A DNA stretch of 64,000 nt from Desulfovibrio sp. (GTDB lineage: Bacteria; Desulfobacterota; Desulfovibrionia; Desulfovibrionales; Desulfovibrionaceae): contig NZ_WASP01000006.1 of assembly GCF_009712225.1 (NCBI RefSeq), forward strand, positions 707,273-771,272, in the 5' to 3' direction. The notes below the pieces were generated by a model, which ran no database searches, was not told the origin of the DNA, and saw nothing but the letters and a program-made list of their open reading frames with translations. Positions 44,754 through 53,267 of this stretch are shown here, piece after piece. Numbering within the stretch: the first letter of the stretch is position 1; each line of letters opens with the position of its first letter. Both the position numbers and the translations under genes were made by a program.

Positions 44754-47249
44754 CTATCCCCTAATAATATTGACGATGTCTAACATCTCATTATCAGAAA
44801 CTCCGCCTTGTTGGATCATTGAAAGTTGGGCGACAACCGCTCGAAGTTTTTCGATATCATCAGAACGCATGTACTGCGTGCCAATCTGGGCGAGTTCTTC
44901 AAAGCGATGTTTGTCGGCAAATTGTGAAGGTGTTTTAATCAGATATTTAAAGCGCTCGACTACAAACCAATCTTGCCGCCAAAGTATTTCAAAATTTTTG
45001 CCTTTCAGGGCTTCAAGGTGATATTCAAAGGCATTGTCGTTATTCTCGATTGATCGTTCAGCTGTCTTTGCCAGATTATCAAAAGCAGTTGCTTCTGCGG
45101 GGCGTGCAAATTGGCGTATGTGCGTGGTAAAGAAGGATACCACTCCACTGAGATCAATCTGTCTGATTTCTTTCAAATGCTCTTTCCTGACCTCTGAAAG
45201 GAGTTTTCTTGCTTCAAGAACCTTTTCCATTGCATCCTGGGATTTTTCTGTTTCTGTTTCATCTGGGGCAAGGGAGATTGCGGGCTCAAGTTTTTGACGT
45301 GCTTGTTCAAGTTTGGGGTCGTTAACTACCGCGCTGACTTCATCAATACGATCCAGAGTCCTTTCTCCTTCCTGTATTACTACGGCAGCGTCTGCAATGT
45401 AGTTTGGCTGGCCCTCTATGCGGGAATAAAAATTCTTTCCCGAGTGGAATGTGCCACCAATGCTAGGCACCGACACCTCAATATTGATAGTGCCAGAATC
45501 TAGGATTTCATATTCGCACACCAAGTCTGCGCCTGCAGGAATCACTCCATCGTCAAAATCAGAACCAGAAATTTTCAATACACCTATATAGCGATTGTCC
45601 GAAATGGGGTCTGGAATCTCACCTTCCCAAATATTCAGGTTAAGTGAGCTAGTTGCACCAGATTTTAGGGATTCCGCAGCCTTGAAAGTAGTTTGCCCCT
45701 TCTTTGGTAGAGATTCACCAGCACGAATCAAAAACGCGAGTATGGGCTTACCTCCAAGCTTCTCCAACACCTCAACACCAACTGAGTGTGAGGCTGGAAT
45801 TGCATCTACAGATGCCGTGGTTCTGGTAATGATTATACTGTGTTGTTCCAGAGTAATTGGGCCACCCGAGGGATCAAAAACAAAAGCTTTAAATGAGTTG
45901 TCTCCATTTTTTGCTAATGTGACATCTATTATTGTGCCATGCTTGAGAGGCAAACGTCCTGAAGTCCAACCAGTGTCAATGCAATCTACCTGGAATTCTG
46001 AGCCTTCGGCCACTTGACCGATCAGTTGTACTGCAATCTTTGTCCTCGAATTCGGAGTGCGGGCAATGTAGTTGAAAGACAAGGCCAGGGATCCACCAGA
46101 GGATATTTGGCCTCGGGTACTTTTGCGCGTTCGGCTTTGGGAAGACCAGTCAATAGATTCTGCAAACAAACTTGCCCCTTCAGCCACAGCCGTCATAGGG
46201 TTAACATCGGTGCTGCCCGGAACTCCCAGCTCAAAGGCGACCTTATCCCGCAACGGTTTGTAATTTGTCGGCCCTCCGATAAATACAATGCGTTCTAAGT
46301 CGTGAGGAGAAAGGCAGGCTTTTGAGAGGGTTTCACGGGCTGCCGCGATTGATTCATCAACACGCTCAGCGATAAGTTTATTATAGGTGTCACGGTGCAA
46401 AGGAATATCGAGATAAATTTCATTGCCATTGAGATCCCGAACTCGAGTTTCAGTTTCCGAAAGGGTGATTACCACATCTTCTTGGGCTGAGAGTTCTATT
46501 TTTGCCCGTTCTGTAGCCCACGCGGCAAGCCTAATAAGTGATTTATAATTTGGATTGACAGAAAAGTTTTCTGGAAGATCAAAGTGTTCTAATAACCAGG
46601 GGCGCACAATACTATCTACTAGAGAACGGTCAAAATCCCTACCGCCACACATTGAAATACCACCGTGAGCAAGTAGATTAACCTGTCCGTTAAGGCTTTC
46701 AGCTATGGCAATATCCAGGGTGCCCCCTCCCAAGTCATAGATCAAAAACATACCATCAGTATTGCGAACGCGCATAACGCTCATTACTGCTGCAACTGGC
46801 TCCTGCATTAGTGCAACCTTGCCGAGGCCAGCTAAATCGGCGGCCTGCATGGTGGCATTCTTCTGCATTTGATTAAACGCAGCAGGAACTGTGATCACAG
46901 TTCCTGTATCTTGACCATTTCTAATTTCTTCTGGCAAGTACCCAAAAAGAACTTTTAGTATCTCTGCAGAGCATTCTTCTGGTGTTTTGGTGATATTCAG
47001 TGCAGAAAGATGAATCGGCGTACTTGTCCCCATGAGGCGTTTAAATAACAAGGCAGAGTTATCTGGGCTGTGGGGAGCAGAATCATAAGCACGTTTTCCA
47101 ACATATCTATTTCCACGTTTGTCAATATAGATCGCAGATGGGGTAACATCGTTTTGTTCAGGGCTTTTCCATAGTCTGGTCTCTGAACCATCATAAGAAC
47201 ACACCGCGCTATTTGTTGTGCCCAGGTCAATACCAACAAAGTTTTTCAT
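44754..47249 (-). CDS. Divergent Hsp70 with inserted domain
   Basis: 831 residues, about 200 longer than DnaK. The nucleotide-binding domain (1-370) is intact: GIDLGTTNSAV (6-16), K70 at the DnaK K70 position, E150, YDLGGGTLDIAI (171-182, T177) and FIGGPTNYKPL (323-333). Residues about 385-475 form an extra beta-rich domain not found in DnaK. A substrate-binding beta-domain follows (about 483-600, with SVGVEVLEKLGGKP, TTFKAAES and LNIWEGE). The last 230 residues are helical and much longer than the usual lid. Its ATG overlaps the stop of the GrpE-like gene by four bases. Confidence 0.93.
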   Translation of the reverse strand: MKNFVGIDLGTTNSAVCSYDGSETRLWKSPEQNDVTPSAIYIDKRGNRYVGKRAYDSAPHSPDNSALLFKRLMGTSTPIHLSALNITKTPEECSAEILKVLFGYLPEEIRNGQDTGTVITVPAAFNQMQKNATMQAADLAGLGKVALMQEPVAAVMSVMRVRNTDGMFLIYDLGGGTLDIAIAESLNGQVNLLAHGGISMCGGRDFDRSLVDSIVRPWLLEHFDLPENFSVNPNYKSLIRLAAWATERAKIELSAQEDVVITLSETETRVRDLNGNEIYLDIPLHRDTYNKLIAERVDESIAAARETLSKACLSPHDLERIVFIGGPTNYKPLRDKVAFELGVPGSTDVNPMTAVAEGASLFAESIDWSSQSRTRKSTRGQISSGGSLALSFNYIARTPNSRTKIAVQLIGQVAEGSEFQVDCIDTGWTSGRLPLKHGTIIDVTLAKNGDNSFKAFVFDPSGGPITLEQHSIIITRTTASVDAIPASHSVGVEVLEKLGGKPILAFLIRAGESLPKKGQTTFKAAESLKSGATSSLNLNIWEGEIPDPISDNRYIGVLKISGSDFDDGVIPAGADLVCEYEILDSGTINIEVSVPSIGGTFHSGKNFYSRIEGQPNYIADAAVVIQEGERTLDRIDEVSAVVNDPKLEQARQKLEPAISLAPDETETEKSQDAMEKVLEARKLLSEVRKEHLKEIRQIDLSGVVSFFTTHIRQFARPAEATAFDNLAKTAERSIENNDNAFEYHLEALKGKNFEILWRQDWFVVERFKYLIKTPSQFADKHRFEELAQIGTQYMRSDDIEKLRAVVAQLSMIQQGGVSDNEMLDIVNIIRG

Positions 47250-47626
47250 AGTTCGACCTTCTTTAAAATGACAGTTCCTGTCCTGACCAAACCTTCGTGC
47301 CCCATAATGATCGGTTCAAGCATTTGGTCCACGATCAAGGTGTCTTTCACGTCAAATTCATCAATATTCAGAGGTGTAGCGGCCATGCCAGGGTCGAAAG
47401 GCTGCCCCTCAATATTGACAATCCTCATTTCTGCCAGTTCTAAAGCTTCTTCAACTTTTTTAATGAACCAGCGAAACTGACTTATGTATCTGTGCTGTTC
47501 TCCAGCATCAAGCTTTGCAAGAAGTCTGTCAAAGACACGACCAAAACGCCAAGACTCAACCGCCATACTAATAACAGAATCCCTCATCAATAGTTCTGGC
47601 GTAGTGGTTTTCTGAGAATTCGTCAT
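47246..47626 (-). CDS. GrpE-like small protein, first gene of the operon
   Basis: 126 residues from the ATG at 47626, preceded by AAGGAAGG; a GTG two codons upstream fits the spacing less well. A helical N-terminus (about 15-65) is followed by IEGQPFDPGMAATPLNIDEF and a C-terminus EGLVRTGTVILKKVEL. GrpE proteins end with the same order: G..FDP near the start of the beta domain and a closing R..V.V strand. A nucleotide-exchange role for the neighbouring Hsp70 is therefore plausible but rests on this short resemblance and on position. Confidence 0.75.
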   Translation of the reverse strand: MTNSQKTTTPELLMRDSVISMAVESWRFGRVFDRLLAKLDAGEQHRYISQFRWFIKKVEEALELAEMRIVNIEGQPFDPGMAATPLNIDEFDVKDTLIVDQMLEPIIMGHEGLVRTGTVILKKVEL

Positions 47627-48483
47627 GTGCACCTTCCTTAAAATATAGCAAGATCATCAACTTTCTTAATTCATTAGCCTTTAGGCTCGAAAGGGCATCG
47701 CTCATTTATAATCTTTTTATATGTGCGCTTCATATTCATTTTTAATGTGAAAAGTAGCATCACGCTCTGCGTTAACTAGCATATAGTTATTTGTAATATT
47801 ATTGATAACAAAAAAAGAGACATGTGCAAGCTTGGTGTAATCATAGTAAATCGCGCGGGTTAGTCCGCTTCATAGTTGTTCATCTCGGGCTATCATCCTA
47901 TTCGTTTCATTTTTTATTGAGCTAAGTAACATGATTTTCATCTGGCCAATTTTCAGCTCTGAAACAGATTTTCCCCATAAGAAAATGTTTCCTTCCTCTA
48001 AGACATGAAAATCAACATTCTTAACACTAATTCCTGACGAATCGTATATTCCCCCCAAAATGTGGACATTGCTAGATTTTAAGAAAAATTACGGGACTAG
48101 TATTTAAATCTGAACGTAATTTTTACCTGTAACATGCAAGCAATACGGTTGATCTTTGGCGATATTACATACAACCAGCGGCCACCTCACAGTTCATTGG
48201 GCAGGCTAGCACTGATAGAATTTTGATCAGTGAACATTACCTGCAATCTATGGTGGACCATTAGCGTACATACGGTATGTGTAGTGAGGGTAAGGTCAAA
48301 AGAAATATTCCACGGACCCACAGATTACAGTATCATCTAATATGATATAATTAAAATAATTTGATCTAAATAGAATAATTGAGCTTAAATCCAGTGATGT
48401 ATTGTGTTGGTCTTTATGTTAGTTCTGGAGCGTCATACATTCGAATACACGCTTGAATATTTGACTTTTTTCGTCAAAAACAA
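47627..48483. other. AT-rich region upstream of the chaperone-type operon
   Basis: About 860 bp to the right att copy. The operon promoter must be here; TTAAGA-N16-TATATT lies too close to the start and TATAAA near 47700 lacks a good -35. No sigma-32-type pair was found. The only coding-like piece is the relic at 47870-48058. Confidence 0.4.
47870..48058 (-). pseudogene. Gene relic near right end of unit 2
   Basis: An open minus-strand frame reads ILGGIYDSSGISVKNVDFHV and ends IARDEQL. It is open only about 25 bases further upstream, has no ATG and no Shine-Dalgarno, and matches no family I know. Probably the tail of a lost gene. Confidence 0.3.
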
Positions 48484-48501
48484 ATCCCGCCCTCGGCACC
48501 A
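48484..48501 (+). other. attR: right-most copy of the tRNA-Leu 3' end
   Basis: ATCCCGCCCTCGGCACCA, matching the last bases of tRNA-Leu exactly from ATCCCGCC's TCCCGCC onward. It marks the right end of the accessory DNA. No TGGGGGTAT arm repeats are near it. Confidence 0.8.
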
Positions 48502-48730
48502 TGAAAACACTTTTGATGAATTCCACAAAATTCATTAAGTTTAAAAAACCGCTCCAGTCCTTGAGATTGGAGCGGTTTTTTATTTCATTTACTTCCGCAA
48601 GCAACCACCTGTGTTGGTTATATTGTTGTTCTTGAAGACCATTGCCGTCACAAGGCCAACAAAATACCGCAAATCCGCCTATAGATACATTTCTCAGACT
48701 TATCCACGTTGTTTCTGAATAAAACTAAGC
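48485..48730. repeat. Duplicated att flank, copy B
   Basis: 48485-48628 equals 30796-30938 apart from one base in the core; the next 100 bases are diverged relatives. Copy B leads into the chromosomal butanediol/acetoin region and is probably the original flank of the tRNA gene. Confidence 0.9.
48543..48585. terminator. tRNA-type terminator, copy B
   Basis: Same perfect 14-bp stem as at 30853 (48543-48556 with 48568-48581), ending in TTTTTT. Confidence 0.85.
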
Positions 48731-48901
48731 GCAGCAAATGCCTTTTTATGCATTTTTGAAAAACACAAAATGGTTGCCTGCAACGCAGTGCCCCCCGTCC
48801 CCAAAAGGCTCTACCTCAAAGCCGGGGACATAGAACCACAACAAAAAATGTGCATAAACAAAGCCAGTATGACCACCAGAGCAACCTTTATTTCCTGACC
48901 A

Positions 48902-49022
48902 AACCTTCAAGGAAGGTTGCCGTAGCGTATCAAGGTTGATAACGGCCCAGAATTTAATTGAAAGCTTTAACGGAAAATTCCGGGATGAGTGTTTCAATCA
49001 GAACGTGTTTCTTTCCCAGTGA
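48902..49022 (+). pseudogene. IS3-family transposase remnant
   Basis: Two pieces of an IS3-type OrfB transposase in different frames: RIKVDNGPEF (48926-48955, the second catalytic Asp region) and, shifted by one base, IESFNGKFRDECFNQNVF (48957-49010) ending in TGA. About 25 residues between them are missing and an in-frame TAG precedes the first piece. No terminal repeats are visible. It lies outside the att boundary in the chromosomal flank. Confidence 0.8.
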
Positions 49023-49231
49023 ATGCCCTAGAGCGGTTGAGACTTGACGGCAGGGTACAACTATTCTGCGGACATTATGTAAAGATTGTATATTCTGCTT
49101 TATGTACTTATCCAGAAACATTTCGCAAATCTTACCCATCAGACATAACCTAAAGCGCTTTTTATTGTTGTAATATTTTCCCCAGTGATCGAATCATCAA
49201 ATAAAAATGCGAATTGCACTAGCAAAACTCA

Positions 49232-49262
49232 GGGGTTGCAGACAACACTGCAACCCCTTTTT
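49232..49262. terminator. Terminator between accessory flank and butanediol dehydrogenase
   Basis: GGGGTTGCAG-ACAACA-CTGCAACCCC followed by TTTTT on the plus strand; the reverse side has only GAGTTTT. It follows the convergent minus-strand dehydrogenase gene at a distance of 73 bp. Confidence 0.8.
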
Positions 49263-49334
49263 CATAGTTCATGCTTGCGCATGCAGATAGCCATGTAACC
49301 GGACAATGGATCTCAATCCAGGCCACTAACCTGA

Positions 49335-50405
49335 TTAAGGACGCACAAGAATCTTGATATTTTCGTCCTTGTTGTTGATCAGTTCAAGAAAACCTTTTTC
49401 CATGATGTCTTTCAGCTCGATTTTGCCGGTAATGAGATTTTCTGCCTTGATGACGCCCTTGGCCATGAGCGCGGCAAGCCCTTTGAAATCCCCAATGGTG
49501 TAGGCCAGCGTACCCATCACCTTTTTATCTGTTCCGCTGAGGCTAAAAAAGTTGAAGGAACTGGGTTCTTCAAAAATGCCCACAATAATGGCCGTGCCGG
49601 TGTTGCGCAGCACATCGATGGCCAGCGGCCCTGTGTGCTTGTTGCCGATGCACTCAAAGGAAACATCCGCCCCCGAGCCGCCGGTCAGTTCTTTCACCTT
49701 TGCAACCGGGTCGCATTCCTTGGGGTTCACCACAATATCCGCCCCGCATTCCTTGGCTTTGGCAGTGCGCGCACGGGACATTTCAAGCACAATGACCTTG
49801 CCCGCGCCAGCGGCTTTGGCAGCCATAATGGTGCCGAGGCCGATTGTTCCTGCGCCGAGCACCACCACATTAAGGCCCAGAATACTGCCTGCCATACGCA
49901 CGGCCTTAAAGCCCGTGGCAAGGGGTTCCATGACTGCTCCGGCCTCGGGCGAAACACCTTCGGGCATGATAAAGCACAACTCCGCAGGCACATTAACATA
50001 AGGGGCGAATGCGCCGTCATTGTGCAGGCCCGTAAAGGCAAGCTTTTCGCAAACATTGTAGCGCCCTTCGCGGCAAGGCTGACACTCGCCGCAGTGCTGG
50101 CAGGCATCGGGCGCAACCATGTCGCCCACCTTTACGTTGGTAACGCCGCTGCCCACCGCCACAACCTTGCCACTGAACTCATGCCCGAGAATGACGCTCC
50201 CCTGCTTGCCCGTGAGCGGATGCGGGGCCTCGGTGGGAATGAATATGGGGCCAGCCAGGTATTCGTGCAGATCCGAGCCGCAAATGCCGCACCAATCAAC
50301 CTTGATCTGAACCCAGCCGGGGGCGGGTGCGGGGGGAACGGGTACAGTCTCAACGCGGATGTCTTTTTTGCCGTGCCAAACCGCCGCCTGCATGGTTTCC
50401 GCCAT
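49335..50405 (-). CDS. Zinc-dependent 2,3-butanediol dehydrogenase
   Basis: Medium-chain dehydrogenase of 356 residues that interconverts 2,3-butanediol and acetoin with NAD(P)H. The catalytic zinc ligands are C in WCGICGSDLHEY, the HE of LGHEFSGKV and a later E; the structural zinc site is CQHCGECQPCREGRYNVC; the cofactor fold is VLGAGTIGLGTI. FIPTEAPHPLTGKQG is characteristic of butanediol dehydrogenases rather than general alcohol dehydrogenases. The ATG at 50405 has GAGG upstream; the longer frame crosses the promoter. It has its own sigma-54 promoter and AcoR-type palindrome and should feed acetoin to the aco pathway. Confidence 0.9.
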   Translation of the reverse strand: MAETMQAAVWHGKKDIRVETVPVPPAPAPGWVQIKVDWCGICGSDLHEYLAGPIFIPTEAPHPLTGKQGSVILGHEFSGKVVAVGSGVTNVKVGDMVAPDACQHCGECQPCREGRYNVCEKLAFTGLHNDGAFAPYVNVPAELCFIMPEGVSPEAGAVMEPLATGFKAVRMAGSILGLNVVVLGAGTIGLGTIMAAKAAGAGKVIVLEMSRARTAKAKECGADIVVNPKECDPVAKVKELTGGSGADVSFECIGNKHTGPLAIDVLRNTGTAIIVGIFEEPSSFNFFSLSGTDKKVMGTLAYTIGDFKGLAALMAKGVIKAENLITGKIELKDIMEKGFLELINNKDENIKILVRP

Positions 50406-50448
50406 AACTGCCTCGCTTGTTAAATGTTGAATCCCGATACCTCCTCTT

Positions 50449-50464
50449 TGCACAGGTCATGCCG
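50449..50464 (-). promoter_or_regulatory. Sigma-54 promoter of butanediol dehydrogenase
   Basis: Minus strand CGGCATGACCTGTGCA shows GG-N10-GC spacing and keeps GGCA and TGCA of the -24/-12 consensus. Start of transcription would be about 33 bases before the ATG. Confidence 0.65.
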
Positions 50465-50570
50465 TAAAATCCGCGTCAGCAGCGGATGAGCGGACATGCC
50501 CGGCAAGCCTTGGCCCCACTTGTTCGAGAAAATTTGCACATACAGACAGGTATACCGACACCTCTTTTAC

Positions 50571-50587
50571 TGTTCTGAAGTGGAACA
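50571..50587. promoter_or_regulatory. AcoR-type upstream palindrome
   Basis: TGTTC-TGAAGTG-GAACA, about 110 bp upstream of the sigma-54 promoter. The same TGTTC-N7-GAACA layout occurs before the aco operon (53125-53141). A half-site TGTTCGAGAA lies at 50521. Confidence 0.6.
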
Positions 50588-50694
50588 AATCACCGTTTCG
50601 CTGGGCGGAAGTCGAACAGATGGATCAGCCAACACACTTGGGCAGTATAAACAGGGGCCTGACTACGAACCTGACTGCCAAAATGGGCTGACGC

Positions 50695-50752
50695 AAAAAA
50701 GCCTGCTCCAAACCGGTGCACCCACAGATGAGGTTTACGGTTCAGAGCAGGC
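50695..50752 (-). terminator. Terminator after acoR
   Basis: Minus strand GCCTGCTC / GAGCAGGC stem (50701-50708 with 50745-50752), with further pairing (GAACC/GGTTT) inside, followed by TTTTTT. It closes acoR 36 bp after its stop. Confidence 0.8.
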
Positions 50753-50787
50753 CAAGTGGTTCGTGTTCTAAAAATTGCCTTGAACGA

Positions 50788-52872
50788 CTAGCCCTCGGGA
50801 ACAATCTTGCGCAGCTTGGCGTACAGGGTATTACGCCCTATGCCCAGTGCCTTGGCGGCCTGCAACATGTTGCCGTTATAATGCTTTAAGGCACAGCGGA
50901 TAACCTTGGCCTCCTGATTGTCCAGATTGAAATCGGTCATTCCCGGCAAGGCCGCCACGGCATCCCCACCCGACTGCCCGCCGACCACCTCTCTTACGCC
51001 TGCGGATTGCATATGCATGGGCAGATGTGCTGGCAAAATACAGTTACCCTGGGCCATGTTGACGGCAAATTCCACACTGTGCACAAGCTGGCGCACATTA
51101 CCAGGCCAGTCGTAATCTTCCATGACGCGCAGAGCCTCGGCAGAAAATCCGCCAAAAGGATGCCCGTAGGTACGGCACAGACGCCTGCAATGGTATTCCG
51201 CAATAACGGCAATATCCTCCCTCCGTTCACGCAGGGGGGGAATTTCCAGAGCAAGTACATGGATGCGGTAAAACAGGTCTTCGCGAAATGCGCCCGAAGC
51301 CATCAGTTCATCAAGGTTGCGGTTGGTGGCGGTGACCAGCCTGAAATCGACCATTCTGGTCTGCTTTCCGCCCACCCGCGTAACGCAGCGGTCTTCCAGC
51401 GGCCGCAGCAGGTTGACCTGCATTTCCAGCGGCATTTCTGAGATTTCATCCAGAAACAGGGTTCCCTTGTCGGCCAGTTCAAACTTGCCGGGGCGGCCCT
51501 TTTCCACGGCTCCGGTAAATGCCCCCCGCTCGTAGCCAAAAAGTTCACTCTGGATAAGCTCGCGTGGCAAGGCCCCGCAATTTACCGCCACAAATGGCCC
51601 TTCGGAACATCGGCTGGCCATGTGGATGGCCCGCGCAAAAAGCTCCTTGCCCGTGCCTGTTTCGCCAAGCAGCAAAACAGCCGCGGGGCTTTGGGCCATA
51701 TGCCGCGCCTGCTCCACCGTGCGGGTCATTTTTTCGCTGCGATAAACAATGTCGCCAAAGGGGCGCGTTCCTTCGCGGCGCGGAACATGCGGCACCGGGG
51801 CAATGGGCGCTGGGCGGGGCTCAACCCCTGCTTGCAGGGTCACGAGGGCATAGTGCGAGTCTGACCTGCCCGTCATAAAAGGCATGGCGCAGGCTGTGAG
51901 GGCAGAGTTGGTCAGGCAGCGCAGCGGCACCCCCTCGGGCTGGCATCTGTTTTCCACCTGCTGGCGGGCATACAGGCCGTAATCAAAAAAGGCCTCGGCG
52001 CGACCGCCCCGCACCTCTCCGCTAAAGCCAAGCAGACGCTCTGCCTGGGCGTTGGCATAGGTAATGATGCCGCTCTCATCCACCATCAGCACGCCAATGG
52101 GCATGGAACTAAAGAGCGTGCTGAGCAGTGCGCGGGATTTGTTCTCCATGCTGCTCAGCGAAGCGTTGAGTAGCAGGCGCTCTATCTCGCGTGCTGCGCC
52201 AACAGCCAGCCATAATGCCTGACGGTGGTCGGCGCTGGTTGGCCCGGAAATGTCAAAACAGCCCCACAATTGTCCAAAAGGCGTGAAAATGGGCGCGGCA
52301 GAACAGCCCCAAGCCTGATGGCTGCTGCAAAAATGCTCTTCGCCCATAACCTGCGCGGGCATGCCGTCAGAAAGAGCCAGACTTATGGCGTTGGTGCCCA
52401 CGCTTTTTTCAGACCATACAGCGCCGGGTCCAAAGTAGAGCTGGTCTGCCTGGAGCAATACATCCTTGTTGCCGCAGGTGCGCAGCAACCGGCCATTGGC
52501 CTCGGAGACCGTCATGAGCAGGCCTTTTTCCTTAATCTGCTCATACACCTGCCGCTCCACACCAGCCGCAAGTTCCGCATATATTTCGGCCTGCGCGTTG
52601 ATCTGGCTCATGGGCGTAAATTCCGCGCACTTGGGCAACAGGGGATCCACCCCCAGATCGCGGCAGCGCATCCACGAAGCCGCTATGGGCCGGGGCAGGC
52701 TGTCGTCAACAATCTTGCCGGTTCTTATAAAGGATTCCCACGTTTCCCGTCGGTTCGCTCTTGGTGCGCCGCTATAGCTGTTGAACAAAAACCCTGTACG
52801 GTTGACGCCTTCCGCCATCAGGGGTTCCTGCCGCATTTCAAAGACATCGCCATTTCTTTGCAGAACATACAT
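50788..52872 (-). CDS. acoR: Sigma-54-dependent activator AcoR
   Basis: 694-residue enhancer-binding protein that activates acetoin catabolism genes. Domains: N-terminal GAF-type sensor (about 75-235), PAS (about 250-330, [20 protein letters not shown]), AAA+ motor with Walker A GETGTGKE (403-410), the sigma-54 contact loop GAFTGA (450-455) and Walker B LFLDE (472-476), and a Fis-type HTH at the end ([18 protein letters not shown]). GGGAG is well placed before the ATG. It lies between the two promoters it probably controls, on the strand opposite to the aco run. Confidence 0.94.
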   Translation of the reverse strand: MYVLQRNGDVFEMRQEPLMAEGVNRTGFLFNSYSGAPRANRRETWESFIRTGKIVDDSLPRPIAASWMRCRDLGVDPLLPKCAEFTPMSQINAQAEIYAELAAGVERQVYEQIKEKGLLMTVSEANGRLLRTCGNKDVLLQADQLYFGPGAVWSEKSVGTNAISLALSDGMPAQVMGEEHFCSSHQAWGCSAAPIFTPFGQLWGCFDISGPTSADHRQALWLAVGAAREIERLLLNASLSSMENKSRALLSTLFSSMPIGVLMVDESGIITYANAQAERLLGFSGEVRGGRAEAFFDYGLYARQQVENRCQPEGVPLRCLTNSALTACAMPFMTGRSDSHYALVTLQAGVEPRPAPIAPVPHVPRREGTRPFGDIVYRSEKMTRTVEQARHMAQSPAAVLLLGETGTGKELFARAIHMASRCSEGPFVAVNCGALPRELIQSELFGYERGAFTGAVEKGRPGKFELADKGTLFLDEISEMPLEMQVNLLRPLEDRCVTRVGGKQTRMVDFRLVTATNRNLDELMASGAFREDLFYRIHVLALEIPPLRERREDIAVIAEYHCRRLCRTYGHPFGGFSAEALRVMEDYDWPGNVRQLVHSVEFAVNMAQGNCILPAHLPMHMQSAGVREVVGGQSGGDAVAALPGMTDFNLDNQEAKVIRCALKHYNGNMLQAAKALGIGRNTLYAKLRKIVPEG

Positions 52873-53113
52873 GACTTATCTCCCGGACGCGCACGGCCTT
52901 TCAACAAGCATGCCGGTTCGCTGGCCTTTTCCACTCCGAAAAGGCCATCTGCCCCACTTCTGAATAATGCGACCCCGCAGCTTTATTTAAAGCAATAGCA
53001 CTGTCCGTAAAAAAATGGAATAGCTCTTTGCGCATAGCTACATTCATATTATGCTCTAAAAAACAACTCCATGAATTTTTTATATATTGTAGTGTATCAT
53101 AACTGGCCTTACG
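52873..53113. other. Divergent region, acoR side
   Basis: The acoR leader contains a GGCCTTTT...AAAAGGCC hairpin (52921-52944). The rest is AT-rich and without a gene. A promoter for acoR is not clear. Confidence 0.35.
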
Positions 53114-53141
53114 GAACATCATTATGTTCGATTATCGAACA
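53114..53141. promoter_or_regulatory. AcoR-type palindromes upstream of aco operon
   Basis: Two overlapping perfect palindromes: GAACAT-CATT-ATGTTC (53114-53129) and TGTTCGATTATCGAACA (53125-53141), 62 bp or more upstream of the -24 element. The second has the TGTTC-N7-GAACA layout seen before the butanediol dehydrogenase gene, making it a likely AcoR enhancer site. Confidence 0.65.
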
Positions 53142-53202
53142 CTATCAAATACACACATACAGTATTTTTTAAATTATTCATTTATTATCGCCTGTTATAA
53201 AG

Positions 53203-53218
53203 TGGTATCAGAGTTGCA
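53203..53218 (+). promoter_or_regulatory. Sigma-54 promoter of the aco operon
   Basis: TGGTATCAGAGTTGCA has exact GG-N10-GC spacing and the consensus TTGCA at -12. It is 50 bases before the first gene. Confidence 0.75.
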
Positions 53219-53267
53219 ATCTAGTAGACACAAACGCGTGCGCCACTCTGGCGCAAGGAGGTAGCGG

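Noticed and set aside
47627..47800. Heat-shock (sigma-32 type) promoter before the chaperone-type operon
   Set aside because: No CTTGAA / CCCCAT-like pair at suitable spacing was found.
30811..48484. Integrase or recombinase belonging to unit 2
   Set aside because: None of its frames shows tyrosine- or serine-recombinase motifs; the only integrase is at 16194.
48746..48997. Minus-strand 83-codon gene in the chromosomal flank
   Set aside because: It overlaps the IS3 transposase remnant read on the plus strand, which has clear family motifs.
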